From JBQTHD01 sp052390275 (GTDB lineage Bacteria; Actinomycetota; Acidimicrobiia; Acidimicrobiales; AC-14), in assembly GCA_052390275.1 (NCBI GenBank), contig JBQTHD010000040.1:1-64000 (forward strand): a stretch of DNA of 64,000 nucleotides, read 5' to 3'. The number at the start of each line of letters is the position of its first letter. Position 1 is the first letter of the stretch. A program made the position numbers and the translations under genes. The notes below the pieces were generated by a model that was given only the letters and a program-made list of their open reading frames with translations, did not search any database and was not told the DNA's origin. Shown in pieces: positions 15,744 to 26,743 of this stretch.

Positions 15744-18293
15744 GTGCGGGCTCTCGGCAGTTTCACCGTCCGTCCACGACTACCGGAGCAGTTGGCCGCC
15801 CTGGGGCCCTTGGCCATGAACCTTCGCTGGTCCTGGGACGAGCGCACCCAGGACCTGTTCCGCTGGGTGGACCCCGACGCATGGGAGGCCACCGGCCACG
15901 ATCCCATCCGGCTGCTGGGGCTGGTCGAGCAGTCCCGCCTGGAGGAGGTGGCGCGGGACCGGACGTTCCTTTCCTTCCTGGCCGAGGTGGAAGACGACCT
16001 CAACCGCTATCTGGCGGCCGAGAGATGGTTCCAGGGCCGCCCGAGCCCGTTGCGGTCCGTGGCGTACTTCTCCCCCGAGTTCGGAATTGCCGAAGCCCTT
16101 CCGCAGTACTCCGGCGGCCTGGGGGTTCTGGCCGGGGACCACCTGAAATCGGCCAACGGCCTGGGCCTGCCCCTTGTCGGAGTCGGGCTCTTCTACCACC
16201 AGGGATACTTCCGCCAGGAACTCGACGCCGACGGGTGGCAGCAGGAGCGCTACGTCGAACTCGACCCCTTCGCCATGGCCCTGACCCCGATGGACGGTGT
16301 CACCATCACGGTCGACCTGGCCGGGTCGCCCCTATCCGCCCGGGTGTGGCGAGCCCAGGTGGGACGCATCCGACTGTTCCTGCTCGACAGTGATGTCGAC
16401 GCCAACGACCAGGCGGGCCGGTCGGTCACCGATCGGCTCTACGGAGGGGACACGGAGCACCGCCTGCGCCAGGAGATTCTCCTCGGAGTGGGAGGCGTGC
16501 GAGCCCTGGGGGCGCTGGACTGCTGGCCTCAGGTCTTCCACACCAACGAGGGCCATGCGGGGTTCCTGGGGCTCGAGCGCATTCGGCGGGCCATTACCGA
16601 AGACGGCCTCAGCTTCGACGAGGCGGTGGAGGCCGTCCGGGCCGGAACCGTCTTTACCACCCACACACCGGTTCCGGCGGGGATCGACCGCTTCGGTCGA
16701 CCTCTGATGGAGAAGTACTTCGGATCGTGGGCCGCCGACTGCGGGATCCACTTCGACCAGTTGATGGCTCTGGGCCAGGCCCCGGGGGAATCGTCGGACA
16801 CCCCGTTCAACATGGCCGTCATGGGCCTGCGCCTGGCCGGGTTCGCCAACGGGGTCTCCGCACTGCACGGGCGGGTAAGCCGAGAGATCTTCTCCTCGGT
16901 CTGGCCCGGCCTGCCCACCCAGGACCTGCCCATCGGCTCGATCACCAACGGGGTCCACGCCCGGACCTGGGTGTCGGCGGAGATGAACGACCTTTTCGAC
17001 CGCTACGTACTCCCGGAGTGGCACGCGGCAGGGGCCGATCGGTGGGCCCGGATCGACGACGTCGGCGACGACGTTCTGTGGCGGGCCCGCCAGCAGGCGC
17101 GGGAGCGTTTGGTGGCCTTTGTGCGTCGTCGCCTGCGCGACACCGCGGCGGCCCGGGGCGAGAGTGAGTTGGAAACCGCCTGGTGCGACGATGCCTTCGA
17201 CCCCACAGCCCTGACGATTGGCTTCGCCCGCCGTTTCGCCCCCTACAAGCGGGCCACCCTCCTGCTGTCGGATCCCGATCGGCTGAGCGCCCTGCTGCTC
17301 GACGCCGATCGCCCGGTTCAGTTCCTTTTTGCCGGCAAGGCCCACCCCGCCGACAACCCGGGCAAGGAGATGATCCGCCAAGTGGTCCGCTTCGCCCGCC
17401 AGAACCACCTACGGCACCGGATCGCCTTCCTGGAGGATTACGACATGGCCGTGGCCCGGCTCATGTACCAGGGCTGCGACGTGTGGCTGAACACCCCGCG
17501 CCGGCCGTTGGAGGCGTGCGGCACCAGCGGCGAGAAGGCGGCGCTCAACGGGGCCCTGAACTGCTCCATCCTCGACGGCTGGTGGGACGAGATGTTCGAC
17601 GGCCGCAACGGCTGGGCCATCCCCTCGGCCGAGCACGCCGAGACCGAACGGCGCGATGCGCTGGAGGGGGCGGGGCTCTTCCACCTGTTGGAGAACCAGA
17701 TCGTCCCGCTCTACTACGACCGTTCCCCCGGGCGACCGCCGGCCAGGTGGCTGGCCAGGGTCCGCCACTCGCTGCGCACCCTGGGGCCCCGGGTTCCGGC
17801 CAGCCGGATGGTCCGTGACTACGCCGAGTCCCTGTACGAGCCTGCCGCCGCTCATGTGGACCGGATGGCCGCCGACCAGTGGGGACCTGCACGAGATCTG
17901 GCCCAATGGAAACGACAGACGGCGGCCCATTGGGCCGGGGTGGCCGCCCGGGTCGAACCCGACCAGTCGGGTTCGGATCTGGGCGAGGAGAGGACCGTGC
18001 GGGCCCAGGTATCCCTGGGGCAACTCTCCCCCAACGACGTTTCGGTGGAACTCCTCCACGGGCCGGTCGGACCCACCGGCGAGTTGACTGACACCGAAGT
18101 GGTGCACATGACACCGGCGGGGGAGGCGGCACCGGCGGCCGGGTCCCGCCCCGGATCCGGGGCAAGCGTGGCCTATGAAGGCCGGTTTGCCTGCGATCGG
18201 GCCGGCCGTTACGGATTCACCGTCCGGGTGGTTCCCGCCCACCCGGAACTGCTGAGCTACACCGACCTGGGTTGCATCACCTGGGCGGATTGA
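15744..18293 (+). CDS. glgP: Alpha-glucan (glycogen) phosphorylase
   Basis: An 849-residue PLP-dependent enzyme that releases glucose-1-phosphate from alpha-1,4-glucan. The N-terminal DUF3417 region (PLAMNLRWSWDERTQDLFR) marks the alpha-glucan phosphorylase subfamily of actinobacteria. Other landmarks are AYFSPEFGIAEALPQYSGGLGVLAGDHLKSAN, HTNEGHAGFLGLER, TTHTPVPAGIDRF, and the PLP region CGTSGEKAALNGALNCSILDGWWDE with the cofactor Lys in GEKAAL. The GTG start at 15744 gives the family N-terminus at once. It runs divergently from the zinc-ribbon operon. With glgE close by, alpha-glucan storage is a theme of this region. Confidence 0.95.
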   Translation: MRALGSFTVRPRLPEQLAALGPLAMNLRWSWDERTQDLFRWVDPDAWEATGHDPIRLLGLVEQSRLEEVARDRTFLSFLAEVEDDLNRYLAAERWFQGRPSPLRSVAYFSPEFGIAEALPQYSGGLGVLAGDHLKSANGLGLPLVGVGLFYHQGYFRQELDADGWQQERYVELDPFAMALTPMDGVTITVDLAGSPLSARVWRAQVGRIRLFLLDSDVDANDQAGRSVTDRLYGGDTEHRLRQEILLGVGGVRALGALDCWPQVFHTNEGHAGFLGLERIRRAITEDGLSFDEAVEAVRAGTVFTTHTPVPAGIDRFGRPLMEKYFGSWAADCGIHFDQLMALGQAPGESSDTPFNMAVMGLRLAGFANGVSALHGRVSREIFSSVWPGLPTQDLPIGSITNGVHARTWVSAEMNDLFDRYVLPEWHAAGADRWARIDDVGDDVLWRARQQARERLVAFVRRRLRDTAAARGESELETAWCDDAFDPTALTIGFARRFAPYKRATLLLSDPDRLSALLLDADRPVQFLFAGKAHPADNPGKEMIRQVVRFARQNHLRHRIAFLEDYDMAVARLMYQGCDVWLNTPRRPLEACGTSGEKAALNGALNCSILDGWWDEMFDGRNGWAIPSAEHAETERRDALEGAGLFHLLENQIVPLYYDRSPGRPPARWLARVRHSLRTLGPRVPASRMVRDYAESLYEPAAAHVDRMAADQWGPARDLAQWKRQTAAHWAGVAARVEPDQSGSDLGEERTVRAQVSLGQLSPNDVSVELLHGPVGPTGELTDTEVVHMTPAGEAAPAAGSRPGSGASVAYEGRFACDRAGRYGFTVRVVPAHPELLSYTDLGCITWAD

Positions 18294-18348
18294 GATCAGC
18301 GGCCATCACTGGCCTGTCGTCCGCCGTTCACTAAAGGTGGTGGTGGAC

Positions 18349-18642
18349 CTACTCGTCCCAACTGGCGTCGTAGTTGGTGGGCCAAGGCGTGGGAGCGCCG
18401 GAGGCCAGGCCGTCGGCCCCGATGGCTCGCACCTCGGTCACTCCCTCGACCCGGTCCTTGAGAATTCGCTCGATCCCGGCTTTGAGCGTCATGGTCGAAG
18501 CCGGGCAACTCCCGCAGGCCCCGACCAGTTCCACGCTGACCACCCCGGTCTCCTCATCGACATCCACCAGAGAGATGTCTCCCCCATCGGCCTGAAGCGC
18601 CGGGCGAATAGCTTCAATGGCTTCGAGTATGCCTGCCTTCAT
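18349..18642 (-). CDS. NifU C-terminal-domain (Nfu) iron-sulfur carrier
   Basis: A 97-residue Nfu-type protein that holds and hands over Fe-S clusters. The fold is complete: ILEAIEAIRPALQADGGDI, a VSVELVGACGSCPAST segment with the cluster-binding CxxC, and MTLKAGIERILKDRV. ATG 18642 starts exactly at the conserved helix; a longer reading adds a Pro/Arg-rich stretch with no family match. The C-terminal ~20 residues (ASGAPTPWPTNYDASWDE) are a polar tail. It is divergent from the MFS gene and convergent with glgP. Confidence 0.92.
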   Translation of the reverse strand: MKAGILEAIEAIRPALQADGGDISLVDVDEETGVVSVELVGACGSCPASTMTLKAGIERILKDRVEGVTEVRAIGADGLASGAPTPWPTNYDASWDE

Positions 18643-18659
18643 GGGCCCGGATCCTACCG

Positions 18660-20135
18660 GTGACCCTCGACGGTTCTGACCGGGGATCCCAACCCCGTCC
18701 ACCCGACCCGGGCGCTGCCCGCCAGGTCCTGGTGCGCGAGCGGGAGGTGGCGCCGGGAATCTTCGAGGCGGCCGAGGGTCCCGTAACTTCCTACCGACGA
18801 TCGGTGGGACCAAACGGAGTCCAACTGGAGTTCAAGTTGGCCTTCGGGTGGCTGTCACCGCTGTTCGGCCCGGCCTTTCGCCGGGCTCTGCTGGCTCCGG
18901 AGGGAACCCGCTCGCCCTGGTGGGCTCCGCCGGCGGTGATCGACTCCCGGGGAGCCCGGGCCCTGGCCTCGCTGACCCTGCTGGGCATCGTCGTTGGGTA
19001 CCTCGGCACCCTGTTCACCCAGACCGTGGCCTTCGCCGGCGAGGAGTTCGGCTCGTCCAACACCGCGCTGGGCGCAGCGGGTAGCGCCGTCCGCCTCGGC
19101 GGGATCGTCGCCTTGGCCGCCATCGTCCTGGCCGACCGTCTGGGCCGGCGGCCAGTCATTCGGGGCGCAGGCGTAGTGGCCGCCGTCCTGGCCGCCACCG
19201 GTTCCCTGGCCCCGTCCCTGGCCTGGCTGGCCGCCAGTCAACTGGGAGCCCGGGGCCTGGCCGGAACCCTGGCCGCCCTCCTGGCGATCGTGGCTGCCGA
19301 GGAGATGCCGGCCGGAGCCCGAGCCTGGGCGGTGGGGCTTTTAGCCATGGCCGGCGGGCTGGGCGCCGGGATATGCGTCATCGCCCTGCGCCTGGCCGAC
19401 CTCGGCCCCGGCGGGTGGCGCTTGCTGTACGTCATCCCGCTGGGGATGATCCCCCTGATTGTGGCCGCGTGCCGGCGCCTGCCCGAGAGCCGGCGGTTCA
19501 CGGCCCCCCATTCGGAGGCCGGCGGGCTCACCGGTCACGGCAAACGGCTGGCCCTCCTGGCCGCCGCCGGGCTGCTGGCCAGCATTTTCGTGGCCCCCCA
19601 GTCGCAGTTCTCCAACCAGTTCCTGCGCTCCGAGCAGGGATTCTCCGGAGCCCGGATCGGGCTTTTCACCGTCCTGGTCGGGACCCCGGGAGCCATCGGC
19701 ATCGTGGCCGGAGGGCGGCTCGCTGACGTTCGGGGCCGACGGGTGGTCGCCGCGATTTCACTGGTGGTGGGCACCGGGGCCACCCTGGCCTACTTCTTCT
19801 CCACCGGCTGGCCGATCTGGCTGTGGGCCACGGTGGGCAACATGGTCACCGCCGCCTCCATCCCTGCCCTGGGGGTTTACGGCCCTGAGTTGTTCCCCAC
19901 CTCCATGAGGGGCAAGGCCAACGGTCTGATCAGCGCCGTCGGGCTGTTGGGCTCAGCCGCTGGTCTGGTGCTCGCCGGCGCCCTGGCCGACAGTTACGGC
20001 CGTATAGGTCCCGCCATGGCCACGCTGGGGGCGGCGCCGCTGTTGCTGGCCGTCCTGGTGCTGGTCGCCTACCCGGAGACGGCGGGAACCGAACTCGAGG
20101 ATCTCAATCCCGAAGACCGCCCACCCACTCCGTGA
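18660..20135 (+). CDS. Major facilitator superfamily transporter
   Basis: A 491-residue membrane transporter; substrate unknown. About twelve hydrophobic segments start near residue 100. The MFS signature between helices 2 and 3 reads LADRLGRRPVIRGAG, and the matching motif of the second half reads GGRLADVRGRRVVAA. PELFPTSMRGKANGL, near helix 11, resembles the sugar-porter/metabolite group. The first ~95 residues form an unusual soluble extension (REREVAPGIFEAAEGPVTSYRRSVGPNG onward) with no recognised domain. The last 32 bases overlap the convergent hydrolase gene. Confidence 0.85.
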   Translation: MTLDGSDRGSQPRPPDPGAARQVLVREREVAPGIFEAAEGPVTSYRRSVGPNGVQLEFKLAFGWLSPLFGPAFRRALLAPEGTRSPWWAPPAVIDSRGARALASLTLLGIVVGYLGTLFTQTVAFAGEEFGSSNTALGAAGSAVRLGGIVALAAIVLADRLGRRPVIRGAGVVAAVLAATGSLAPSLAWLAASQLGARGLAGTLAALLAIVAAEEMPAGARAWAVGLLAMAGGLGAGICVIALRLADLGPGGWRLLYVIPLGMIPLIVAACRRLPESRRFTAPHSEAGGLTGHGKRLALLAAAGLLASIFVAPQSQFSNQFLRSEQGFSGARIGLFTVLVGTPGAIGIVAGGRLADVRGRRVVAAISLVVGTGATLAYFFSTGWPIWLWATVGNMVTAASIPALGVYGPELFPTSMRGKANGLISAVGLLGSAAGLVLAGALADSYGRIGPAMATLGAAPLLLAVLVLVAYPETAGTELEDLNPEDRPPTP

Positions 20136-20640
20136 CCACCTCGACCACCGCCCGGTCCCGTCCCCGCAGGCCGTGGCCGCCGCCGGGCAACCACACCACC
20201 CGGCAGGGCGCGTCGACCGCTTCGACGGCGGCGGCCATCTCCTGCGGGGTGGCGAAGGCATCTCCCCTGCCGGAGACGAACAGGCAGGGCACCCCGATCG
20301 CCGGGAAATGGGCGGTCCGGAGTTGGGCGGGACGCCCGGGGGGATGGAGGGGATAGCTGATCAGCACCAGGGCCCGGGCGACCAACCCGGCGGCCACCGC
20401 CTCCGAGCACATCCGGCCGCCATAGGACCGGCCTCCCAGGATCAACCGGCGCGGGGCCAGACCCGTCCGGGCGGCCAAGGCCGCCGCATCAAGGGCCACC
20501 CGCTCCGCCCCTCGACGAGCCGGGAGGGCAACCCGATGCACCGGGGCCGGGGCCAGGGCTTCCTCCAAGGCGACAAGGGCGGGGTGATCGGCGGAACCAT
20601 TGGCGCCAGGGGTCAGTAAAAACCCCAGATCTGTGATCAT
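20104..20640 (-). CDS. Small alpha/beta hydrolase (KANL3/Tex30-like)
   Basis: A 178-residue hydrolase of the dienelactone-hydrolase/KANL3-Tex30 type. The start MITDLGFLLTPGANGS gives the first strand and oxyanion region. RRLILGGRSYGGRMCSEAVA holds the nucleophile Ser, VPCLFVSGRGDAFATP the acid, and VVWLPGGGHGLRGRDR the His. The short length is normal for this group. Substrate unknown. The 3' end overlaps the end of the MFS gene by 32 bases (convergent). Confidence 0.85.
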   Translation of the reverse strand: MITDLGFLLTPGANGSADHPALVALEEALAPAPVHRVALPARRGAERVALDAAALAARTGLAPRRLILGGRSYGGRMCSEAVAAGLVARALVLISYPLHPPGRPAQLRTAHFPAIGVPCLFVSGRGDAFATPQEMAAAVEAVDAPCRVVWLPGGGHGLRGRDRAVVEVVTEWVGGLRD

Positions 20641-20674
20641 CCCGGACTGCCCGAACGCGGTGTGTTCTGGGGGA

Positions 20675-21373
20675 TCACAGCAGCAGTATCCGGCGGGCCT
20701 CGGTCAACTCCACGATGCGCTGACCGGCGCCGTCGGTCTCGGCCCCATGGTCGGGGTGCTGCTCCCGGACGAGTTGGCGGAAGCGGCTGAGTACCTCGGT
20801 GCGCTCCGGTTCGCATCCCGGACCGAAACCCAACACGGTGAGAGCCCACCGTTCGTCGGTGGCGAAACGGCGCCAGGAGACGGCGCTCTGGTCCGGGTTG
20901 CACAGCATCTTGATGAGAGTGGGGCCGAGCCCCTCCTCCCAACTGGCGGCCAGGCGGATGGCCCGAAAGGCGGAGAGGCGAACCTGGGGGTGGAGTTGGC
21001 CGACGGCGTAGGCCGCCCCCAGCAACTGCGGGCCCGGACCACTGCGCACCTCGGCGCGATAAACGGGCAGACGGCCCGGGCCCTCCTCCAGGGTGTGGCG
21101 ACTGCGTTCGAGGCCGACGACGTCGGTCTGAAACCGGTGACGGAGACGGGGTTGGACTATTCGGCGACCGGCCTCCAGATCGTCGACCAGGCGACCGAAC
21201 TCGCTGCGGTCGTCCTCGTCGAGGTCACCGAGACGTGCGGCCACGACCAGACCCAGCAGGGCGGGGCCATACCCGGGGGGCGGATCGGTGGGCAACCAAT
21301 GGGCTCCCAGGGCCACCCGACGGGTGGGGGCCACCGACCGGGAATGGCGAATCTCGATCTCAGCCAGCAGCAC
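20675..21373 (-). CDS. J-domain-containing protein
   Basis: A 232-residue protein. Residues 1-165 show no domain I can name (LLGAAYAVGQLHPQVRLSAFRAI is helical). The last ~60 residues are a DnaJ domain: WALTVLGFGPGC, SRFRQLVREQHPDHG with the HPD tripeptide that activates DnaK, and IVELTEARRILL. A C-terminal J domain with an unrelated N-terminal region suggests a DnaK co-chaperone with its own client. It follows atpC by about 100 bases on the same strand and may be read from the ATP synthase transcript. Confidence 0.8.
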   Translation of the reverse strand: MLLAEIEIRHSRSVAPTRRVALGAHWLPTDPPPGYGPALLGLVVAARLGDLDEDDRSEFGRLVDDLEAGRRIVQPRLRHRFQTDVVGLERSRHTLEEGPGRLPVYRAEVRSGPGPQLLGAAYAVGQLHPQVRLSAFRAIRLAASWEEGLGPTLIKMLCNPDQSAVSWRRFATDERWALTVLGFGPGCEPERTEVLSRFRQLVREQHPDHGAETDGAGQRIVELTEARRILLL

Positions 21374-21479
21374 CGGGGCGGCACCCTACCCCGACCGGTA
21401 CGCCCAACCGGTGCCACCTTGGCGCAGTCCGCCCGGGCCCAGCCGACATCGATCGTCCGCCGACCGGGCAGGGGCTTCC

Positions 21480-21884
21480 TCAGGCGGGATGCGCAGCCGC
21501 GGCCAGGCGGGTCTCGGCCCGGCGGCCGGCGGCTGCGGCCTCGGGATCACCAGTTCCAAGGCCTGAGGAGGCCGCTGCCAATGCGGCATCCCGGGCCCGA
21601 CGGGCCCGGTCCACGTCCACCTTGGAACCCAGTTCGGCCACGTCAGAGAGAATCGTCACCCGGTCGGCGGCCACCTCCACGAAACCGCCGTGCACGGCCA
21701 CCACCTCCTCGCTGCCGTCGGTTCCCCGGACCCGGACCAGGCCGATATCCAAGGCCCCCAGGAAGGGGGAGTGGCCGCTCAAGAAGGCGATCTCGCCCCC
21801 CGATGCCGTTCGACACACCACCATCTGGGCCGGCCCGGAGAACAGGATCCGTTCCGGAGAGACCACTTCGACCTGTAGGGGCAC
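21480..21884 (-). CDS. atpC: ATP synthase F1 epsilon subunit
   Basis: A 134-residue epsilon subunit, the central-stalk protein that couples rotation and can inhibit ATP hydrolysis. The N-terminal beta barrel is clear: LQVEVVSPERILFSGPAQMVV, GEIAFLSGHSPFLGALDIG and VVAVHGGFVEVAADRVTILSD. The C-terminal helical part is Ala rich and short. It ends the structural genes of the minus-strand atp operon, 27 bases after atpD. Confidence 0.95.
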   Translation of the reverse strand: MPLQVEVVSPERILFSGPAQMVVCRTASGGEIAFLSGHSPFLGALDIGLVRVRGTDGSEEVVAVHGGFVEVAADRVTILSDVAELGSKVDVDRARRARDAALAAASSGLGTGDPEAAAAGRRAETRLAAAAHPA

Positions 21885-21911
21885 TGGCCTAGCGCTCCGA
21901 CGATCCGGCCA

Positions 21912-23378
<1,467 letters not shown>

Positions 23379-23450
23379 CGTCATGCTCCTGTTCGGTAGC
23401 TCAGCGGGACTTCTGGCGGTGCGGAACTTCTGATGTGGTCGCGGGGGCCA

Positions 23451-24449
23451 CTATCCGACTCGTTCAGCGAACAGGTCGATGCGGTGCGCGGTATCGATCA
23501 GGAGGTCGGTTGAGCCGGACTCGGCTTGGCGCAGCGCTTCCGACCCGCCCACGATTTCCATGATCTCGGTGGTGATACCGGCCTGGCGAACCTTGTTGGC
23601 CACCACGGACAGGTTCTTGATCAACTCCTCGGCGTTATCGGTCGCCGCCTTCATGGCTCGCTGGCGGGCGGCCTGCTCGCTGGCCGAGGCGTCGAGTAGA
23701 GCGGCGAATACCCGGGCCTCCACATAGCGGGGCAGCAGCCGGGCGAGAATCTCCCCGGGAGCGGGTTCGAACTCGTAGTCGGCTTTGGGGCCTTCGGACT
23801 CGGCGGCGTGACCGGCACCTCCGGCTGGCCCGGGGCTACCGGCGCCGGCGGCGACGATGTTGCGCTCCAGAGGCAGCAGGCGGGTGGTCACCACCTTTTG
23901 CACCCCCATGGAGAAAAACTGGGTGTACACCAGGTCCACCTGGTCGATCTCGCCCCGCTCGTAGCGACCCATGGCCGCGGCCGCCACCCGACGGGCGTCC
24001 TCGTAGGTGGGCTTTTCGCTGAAGCCGGAGAAGGCCTCGGCCACCTGGTAACCCCGGTAGCGGAAATAGCCCTCGGCCTTGCGTCCGGCCAGCACCAGTG
24101 CGTAACCCTGACCGGCGGCCTGGGCCGCTTGCACCACCCGTTCCCCGGCCCGAATGACCGAGGAGTTGTAGGCCCCGGCCAGTCCCCGATCGGCGCTGAG
24201 CACCACCACCCCTACGCATGCCACCTGTGGGCGCTGCACCAGGAGCGGGTGGTCCGAACCAGCCCCTCCCGAGGCCAGATTGGCGATGACCACGGTGATC
24301 TGCTCGGCGTAGGGGCGGGCGGCGGCGACGCGCCCCTGGGCCTTGACGATGCGGCTGGCGGCGATCAACTCCATGGCCCGGGTGATCTTGCGGGTGGACG
24401 CCACGCTGCGGATCCGCCGGCGCAGCACCCGTTCCTGACCACTGGCCAT
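23451..24449 (-). CDS. atpG: ATP synthase F1 gamma subunit
   Basis: The 332-residue rotor shaft of F1. The N-terminal coiled-coil helix (RVLRRRIRSVASTRKITRAMELIAASR) and the C-terminal helix (ARQRAMKAATDNAEELIKNLS) match the family, with the GLAGAYNSSVIR strand between. A Gly/Ala/Pro-rich insertion of about 25 residues near position 205 (AAGAGSPGPAGGAGHAAESEG) makes it longer than the usual ~290-310. It lies between atpA and atpD. Confidence 0.97.
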   Translation of the reverse strand: MASGQERVLRRRIRSVASTRKITRAMELIAASRIVKAQGRVAAARPYAEQITVVIANLASGGAGSDHPLLVQRPQVACVGVVVLSADRGLAGAYNSSVIRAGERVVQAAQAAGQGYALVLAGRKAEGYFRYRGYQVAEAFSGFSEKPTYEDARRVAAAAMGRYERGEIDQVDLVYTQFFSMGVQKVVTTRLLPLERNIVAAGAGSPGPAGGAGHAAESEGPKADYEFEPAPGEILARLLPRYVEARVFAALLDASASEQAARQRAMKAATDNAEELIKNLSVVANKVRQAGITTEIMEIVGGSEALRQAESGSTDLLIDTAHRIDLFAERVG

Positions 24450-24471
24450 TAGTGCTCCATTTCGGAAGTAC

Positions 24472-26049
24472 CTACTTGGCGGCGGCGGCCTTGGCCGCGC
24501 CAGGGGTCGCCGAAGGGGTGAACCGCTCCTTGAAGGAGGCCATGGCCGCCTTCAACTTGGCGTCGTCGGGGAGGGTGCCGGCAGTGCGGATGTGGGACAT
24601 GAGATCGCTGTAGCGGCCCCGGAACTCAGCCAGCAGTTCTGACTCGAAGCGGCCGACGTCGCGCAGGGCCACATCGTCGAGGTAGCCACGGGTGCCGGCG
24701 TAGATGGAGATGACCTGCTCCTCCACCGGCAGCGGCGACCGTAGCGGCTGCTTCAGCAACTCGGTGAGCTTGTAGCCCCGCGCCAACTGGGCCTGGGAAA
24801 CCTTGTCCAACTCGGACCCGAAGCTGGCGAAGGCCTCCAGTTCGCGGAACTGGGCCAGGTCGATCTTGAGGGTTCCGGCCACCGCCTTCATCGCCTTGAT
24901 CTGAGCGTTGCCCCCCACACGGGACACCGAGATGCCCACGTCCACCGCCGGGCGCACCCCGGAGCGGAACAGGTCGGTCTGCAGATAGATCTGGCCGTCG
25001 GTGATGGAGATGACGTTGGTGGGGATGTAGGCGGAGACGTCGCCCTCCTTCGTCTCGATGATCGGCAGGGCGGTGAGGGATCCGCCCCCCAGGCTCTTGC
25101 CCAGGCGGGCGGCCCGCTCCAGCAGGCGGCTGTGCAGGTAGAAGACGTCGCCGGGGTAGGCCTCGCGCCCCGGTGGGCGGCGCAGAAGCAGAGACATCTG
25201 CCGGTACGCCTCCGCCTGCTTGGACAGGTCGTCGTAGACGATGAGGGCGGCCTGGCCGGCCTCCATCCAGTGCTGGCCCATGGCGCATCCGGCGTAGGGC
25301 GCCAGGAACTTGAAGGGCGCCGGGTCAGAGGCCGGGGCGGTGACCACCACCGTGTAGTCCATGGCCCCGGCGTCGGCCAGGGTGGCCACCACCTCGGCCA
25401 CCGTGGAACCCTTCTGGCCAATGGCAACGTAGATGCACTTAACCCCGTTACCCCGCTGGTTGATGATGGTGTCGACCGCCACCGAGGTCTTGCCCGTCTT
25501 GCGGTCGCCGATGATCAGCTCCCGCTGGCCCCTGCCGACGGGGGTCATGGCGTCTATGGACTTGATGCCGGTCTGGAGCGGCTCGGTGACCGGCTGGCGG
25601 GAGACGATGCCCGGGGCCTGAACCTCCAGCCGGCGGGTCTCGGTGGCCGAAACGGGTCCGGCGCCATCCACCGGCTGGCCCAGAGGGTTGACCACCCGGC
25701 CCAGGAGGCCGTCGCCGACGGGGACCGAAAGGATCCGGCCGGTGGCGCTCACCGCCTGGCCCTCGTCGATTCCCCCCACGTCGCCCAGGACGACGGCACC
25801 GATGGAATCCTCGTCCAGGTTCAGGGCCAGACCGAGGGTGCCGTCGGCGAACTCCAACAGCTCGTTGACCGCGGTGTTGGGCAGGCCGTCGATTCGAGCG
25901 ATGCCATCACCCACTTCGACGATGCGACCGACCCGCTGGCGGGCCAGGGTGGGGGTGAAGGACCCCAGGTGGCGACGGAGGGCGGCGGCTATGGCATCGG
26001 CATCGAACTGGAGGGTCGTGGTGGCCCCGCCAGGGCTGGCATCGGACAT
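24472..26049 (-). CDS. atpA: ATP synthase F1 alpha subunit
   Basis: The 525-residue nucleotide-binding, non-catalytic subunit of F1. Landmarks: RVGRIVEVGDGIARIDGL, Walker A ELIIGDRKTGKTSVAVDTI, AIGQKGSTVAEVV, ALIVYDDLSKQAEAYRQMSLLLRRPPGREAYPGDVFYLHSRLLERAAR, and the arginine-finger region SRVGGNAQIKAMK. ATG 26049 is chosen because AGGAG lies about six bases upstream and the family N-terminus follows; the 18 residues before it in the open frame are not family-like. The C-terminal Ala/Lys tail is typical. Confidence 0.98.
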   Translation of the reverse strand: MSDASPGGATTTLQFDADAIAAALRRHLGSFTPTLARQRVGRIVEVGDGIARIDGLPNTAVNELLEFADGTLGLALNLDEDSIGAVVLGDVGGIDEGQAVSATGRILSVPVGDGLLGRVVNPLGQPVDGAGPVSATETRRLEVQAPGIVSRQPVTEPLQTGIKSIDAMTPVGRGQRELIIGDRKTGKTSVAVDTIINQRGNGVKCIYVAIGQKGSTVAEVVATLADAGAMDYTVVVTAPASDPAPFKFLAPYAGCAMGQHWMEAGQAALIVYDDLSKQAEAYRQMSLLLRRPPGREAYPGDVFYLHSRLLERAARLGKSLGGGSLTALPIIETKEGDVSAYIPTNVISITDGQIYLQTDLFRSGVRPAVDVGISVSRVGGNAQIKAMKAVAGTLKIDLAQFRELEAFASFGSELDKVSQAQLARGYKLTELLKQPLRSPLPVEEQVISIYAGTRGYLDDVALRDVGRFESELLAEFRGRYSDLMSHIRTAGTLPDDAKLKAAMASFKERFTPSATPGAAKAAAAK

Positions 26050-26142
26050 CGGGACTCCTGGTGGTCGGAACGAGTATTCGGGACTACTGGTCATTCGGGG
26101 CACAACTGGCCGGTGGCAGGAATCGACTGCTGCCAGCGGCCC

Positions 26143-26670
26143 TTACACCGCTTGGCGAAGTTGCTCCAGGCGGCTACGGACGGTGCCATCGATTACGACA
26201 TCTCCCACCCGGGCGGACAATCCCCCCAGGACAGCGGGGTCCACCGTTACCTTGACCTCCACCTGGCGGCCCATTCCAGCCGAGAGTGCCGAGGCCAGCC
26301 GGGCCCGCTGGTCGTCGGAGAGAGGTACGGCGGAACGGACCTCGGCCAGAGCGTGGGACCGGTCCGCGGCCGCCTTCTCCACCATGGTTGCGATGATGGC
26401 CGGGAGGTCCCGACCCCGTCCGGCCCCCACCACGAACGAAACGAGGTTGGTGGTGACCGGCGAACAGGCCTTGGCGCCGAGCAGGTCCTCGACCACCCCC
26501 TGGCGGGCTTCGACCGGGAGGCTCGCGTCCGAAAGCGTCTGGCGCAATCCGTCGTTCTGCTCCAGGGCCCCCGAGAGGGCGAAAAGTTCCTCCTCCACCC
26601 GGGCCAGGACCCCTTCGGCCTTGGCCGCCTCGAACAGGGCGTTGGCGTACCCCGCAACCCGGCTGTCCAT
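26143..26670 (-). CDS. atpH: ATP synthase delta subunit (OSCP)
   Basis: A 175-residue peripheral-stalk protein that ties the b subunits to the top of F1. It begins MDSRVAGYANALFEAAKAEGVLARVEEELFAL, the family N-terminal helices, and ends in the conserved C-terminal block VDPAVLGGLSARVGDVVIDGTVRSRLEQLRQ. ATG 26670 with GGAGG upstream (about 26678-26682) is preferred over the first Met at 26730, which would add 20 unrelated residues. Separate b and delta genes show that this is not the fused b-delta form of mycobacteria. Confidence 0.95.
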   Translation of the reverse strand: MDSRVAGYANALFEAAKAEGVLARVEEELFALSGALEQNDGLRQTLSDASLPVEARQGVVEDLLGAKACSPVTTNLVSFVVGAGRGRDLPAIIATMVEKAAADRSHALAEVRSAVPLSDDQRARLASALSAGMGRQVEVKVTVDPAVLGGLSARVGDVVIDGTVRSRLEQLRQAV

Positions 26671-26743
26671 CAGGAAACCTCCCCGCTCGGCCGGCCCACG
26701 GTGCGCGCCGGTTGCGAGATGCATGAACACTTCACGGTGAGCA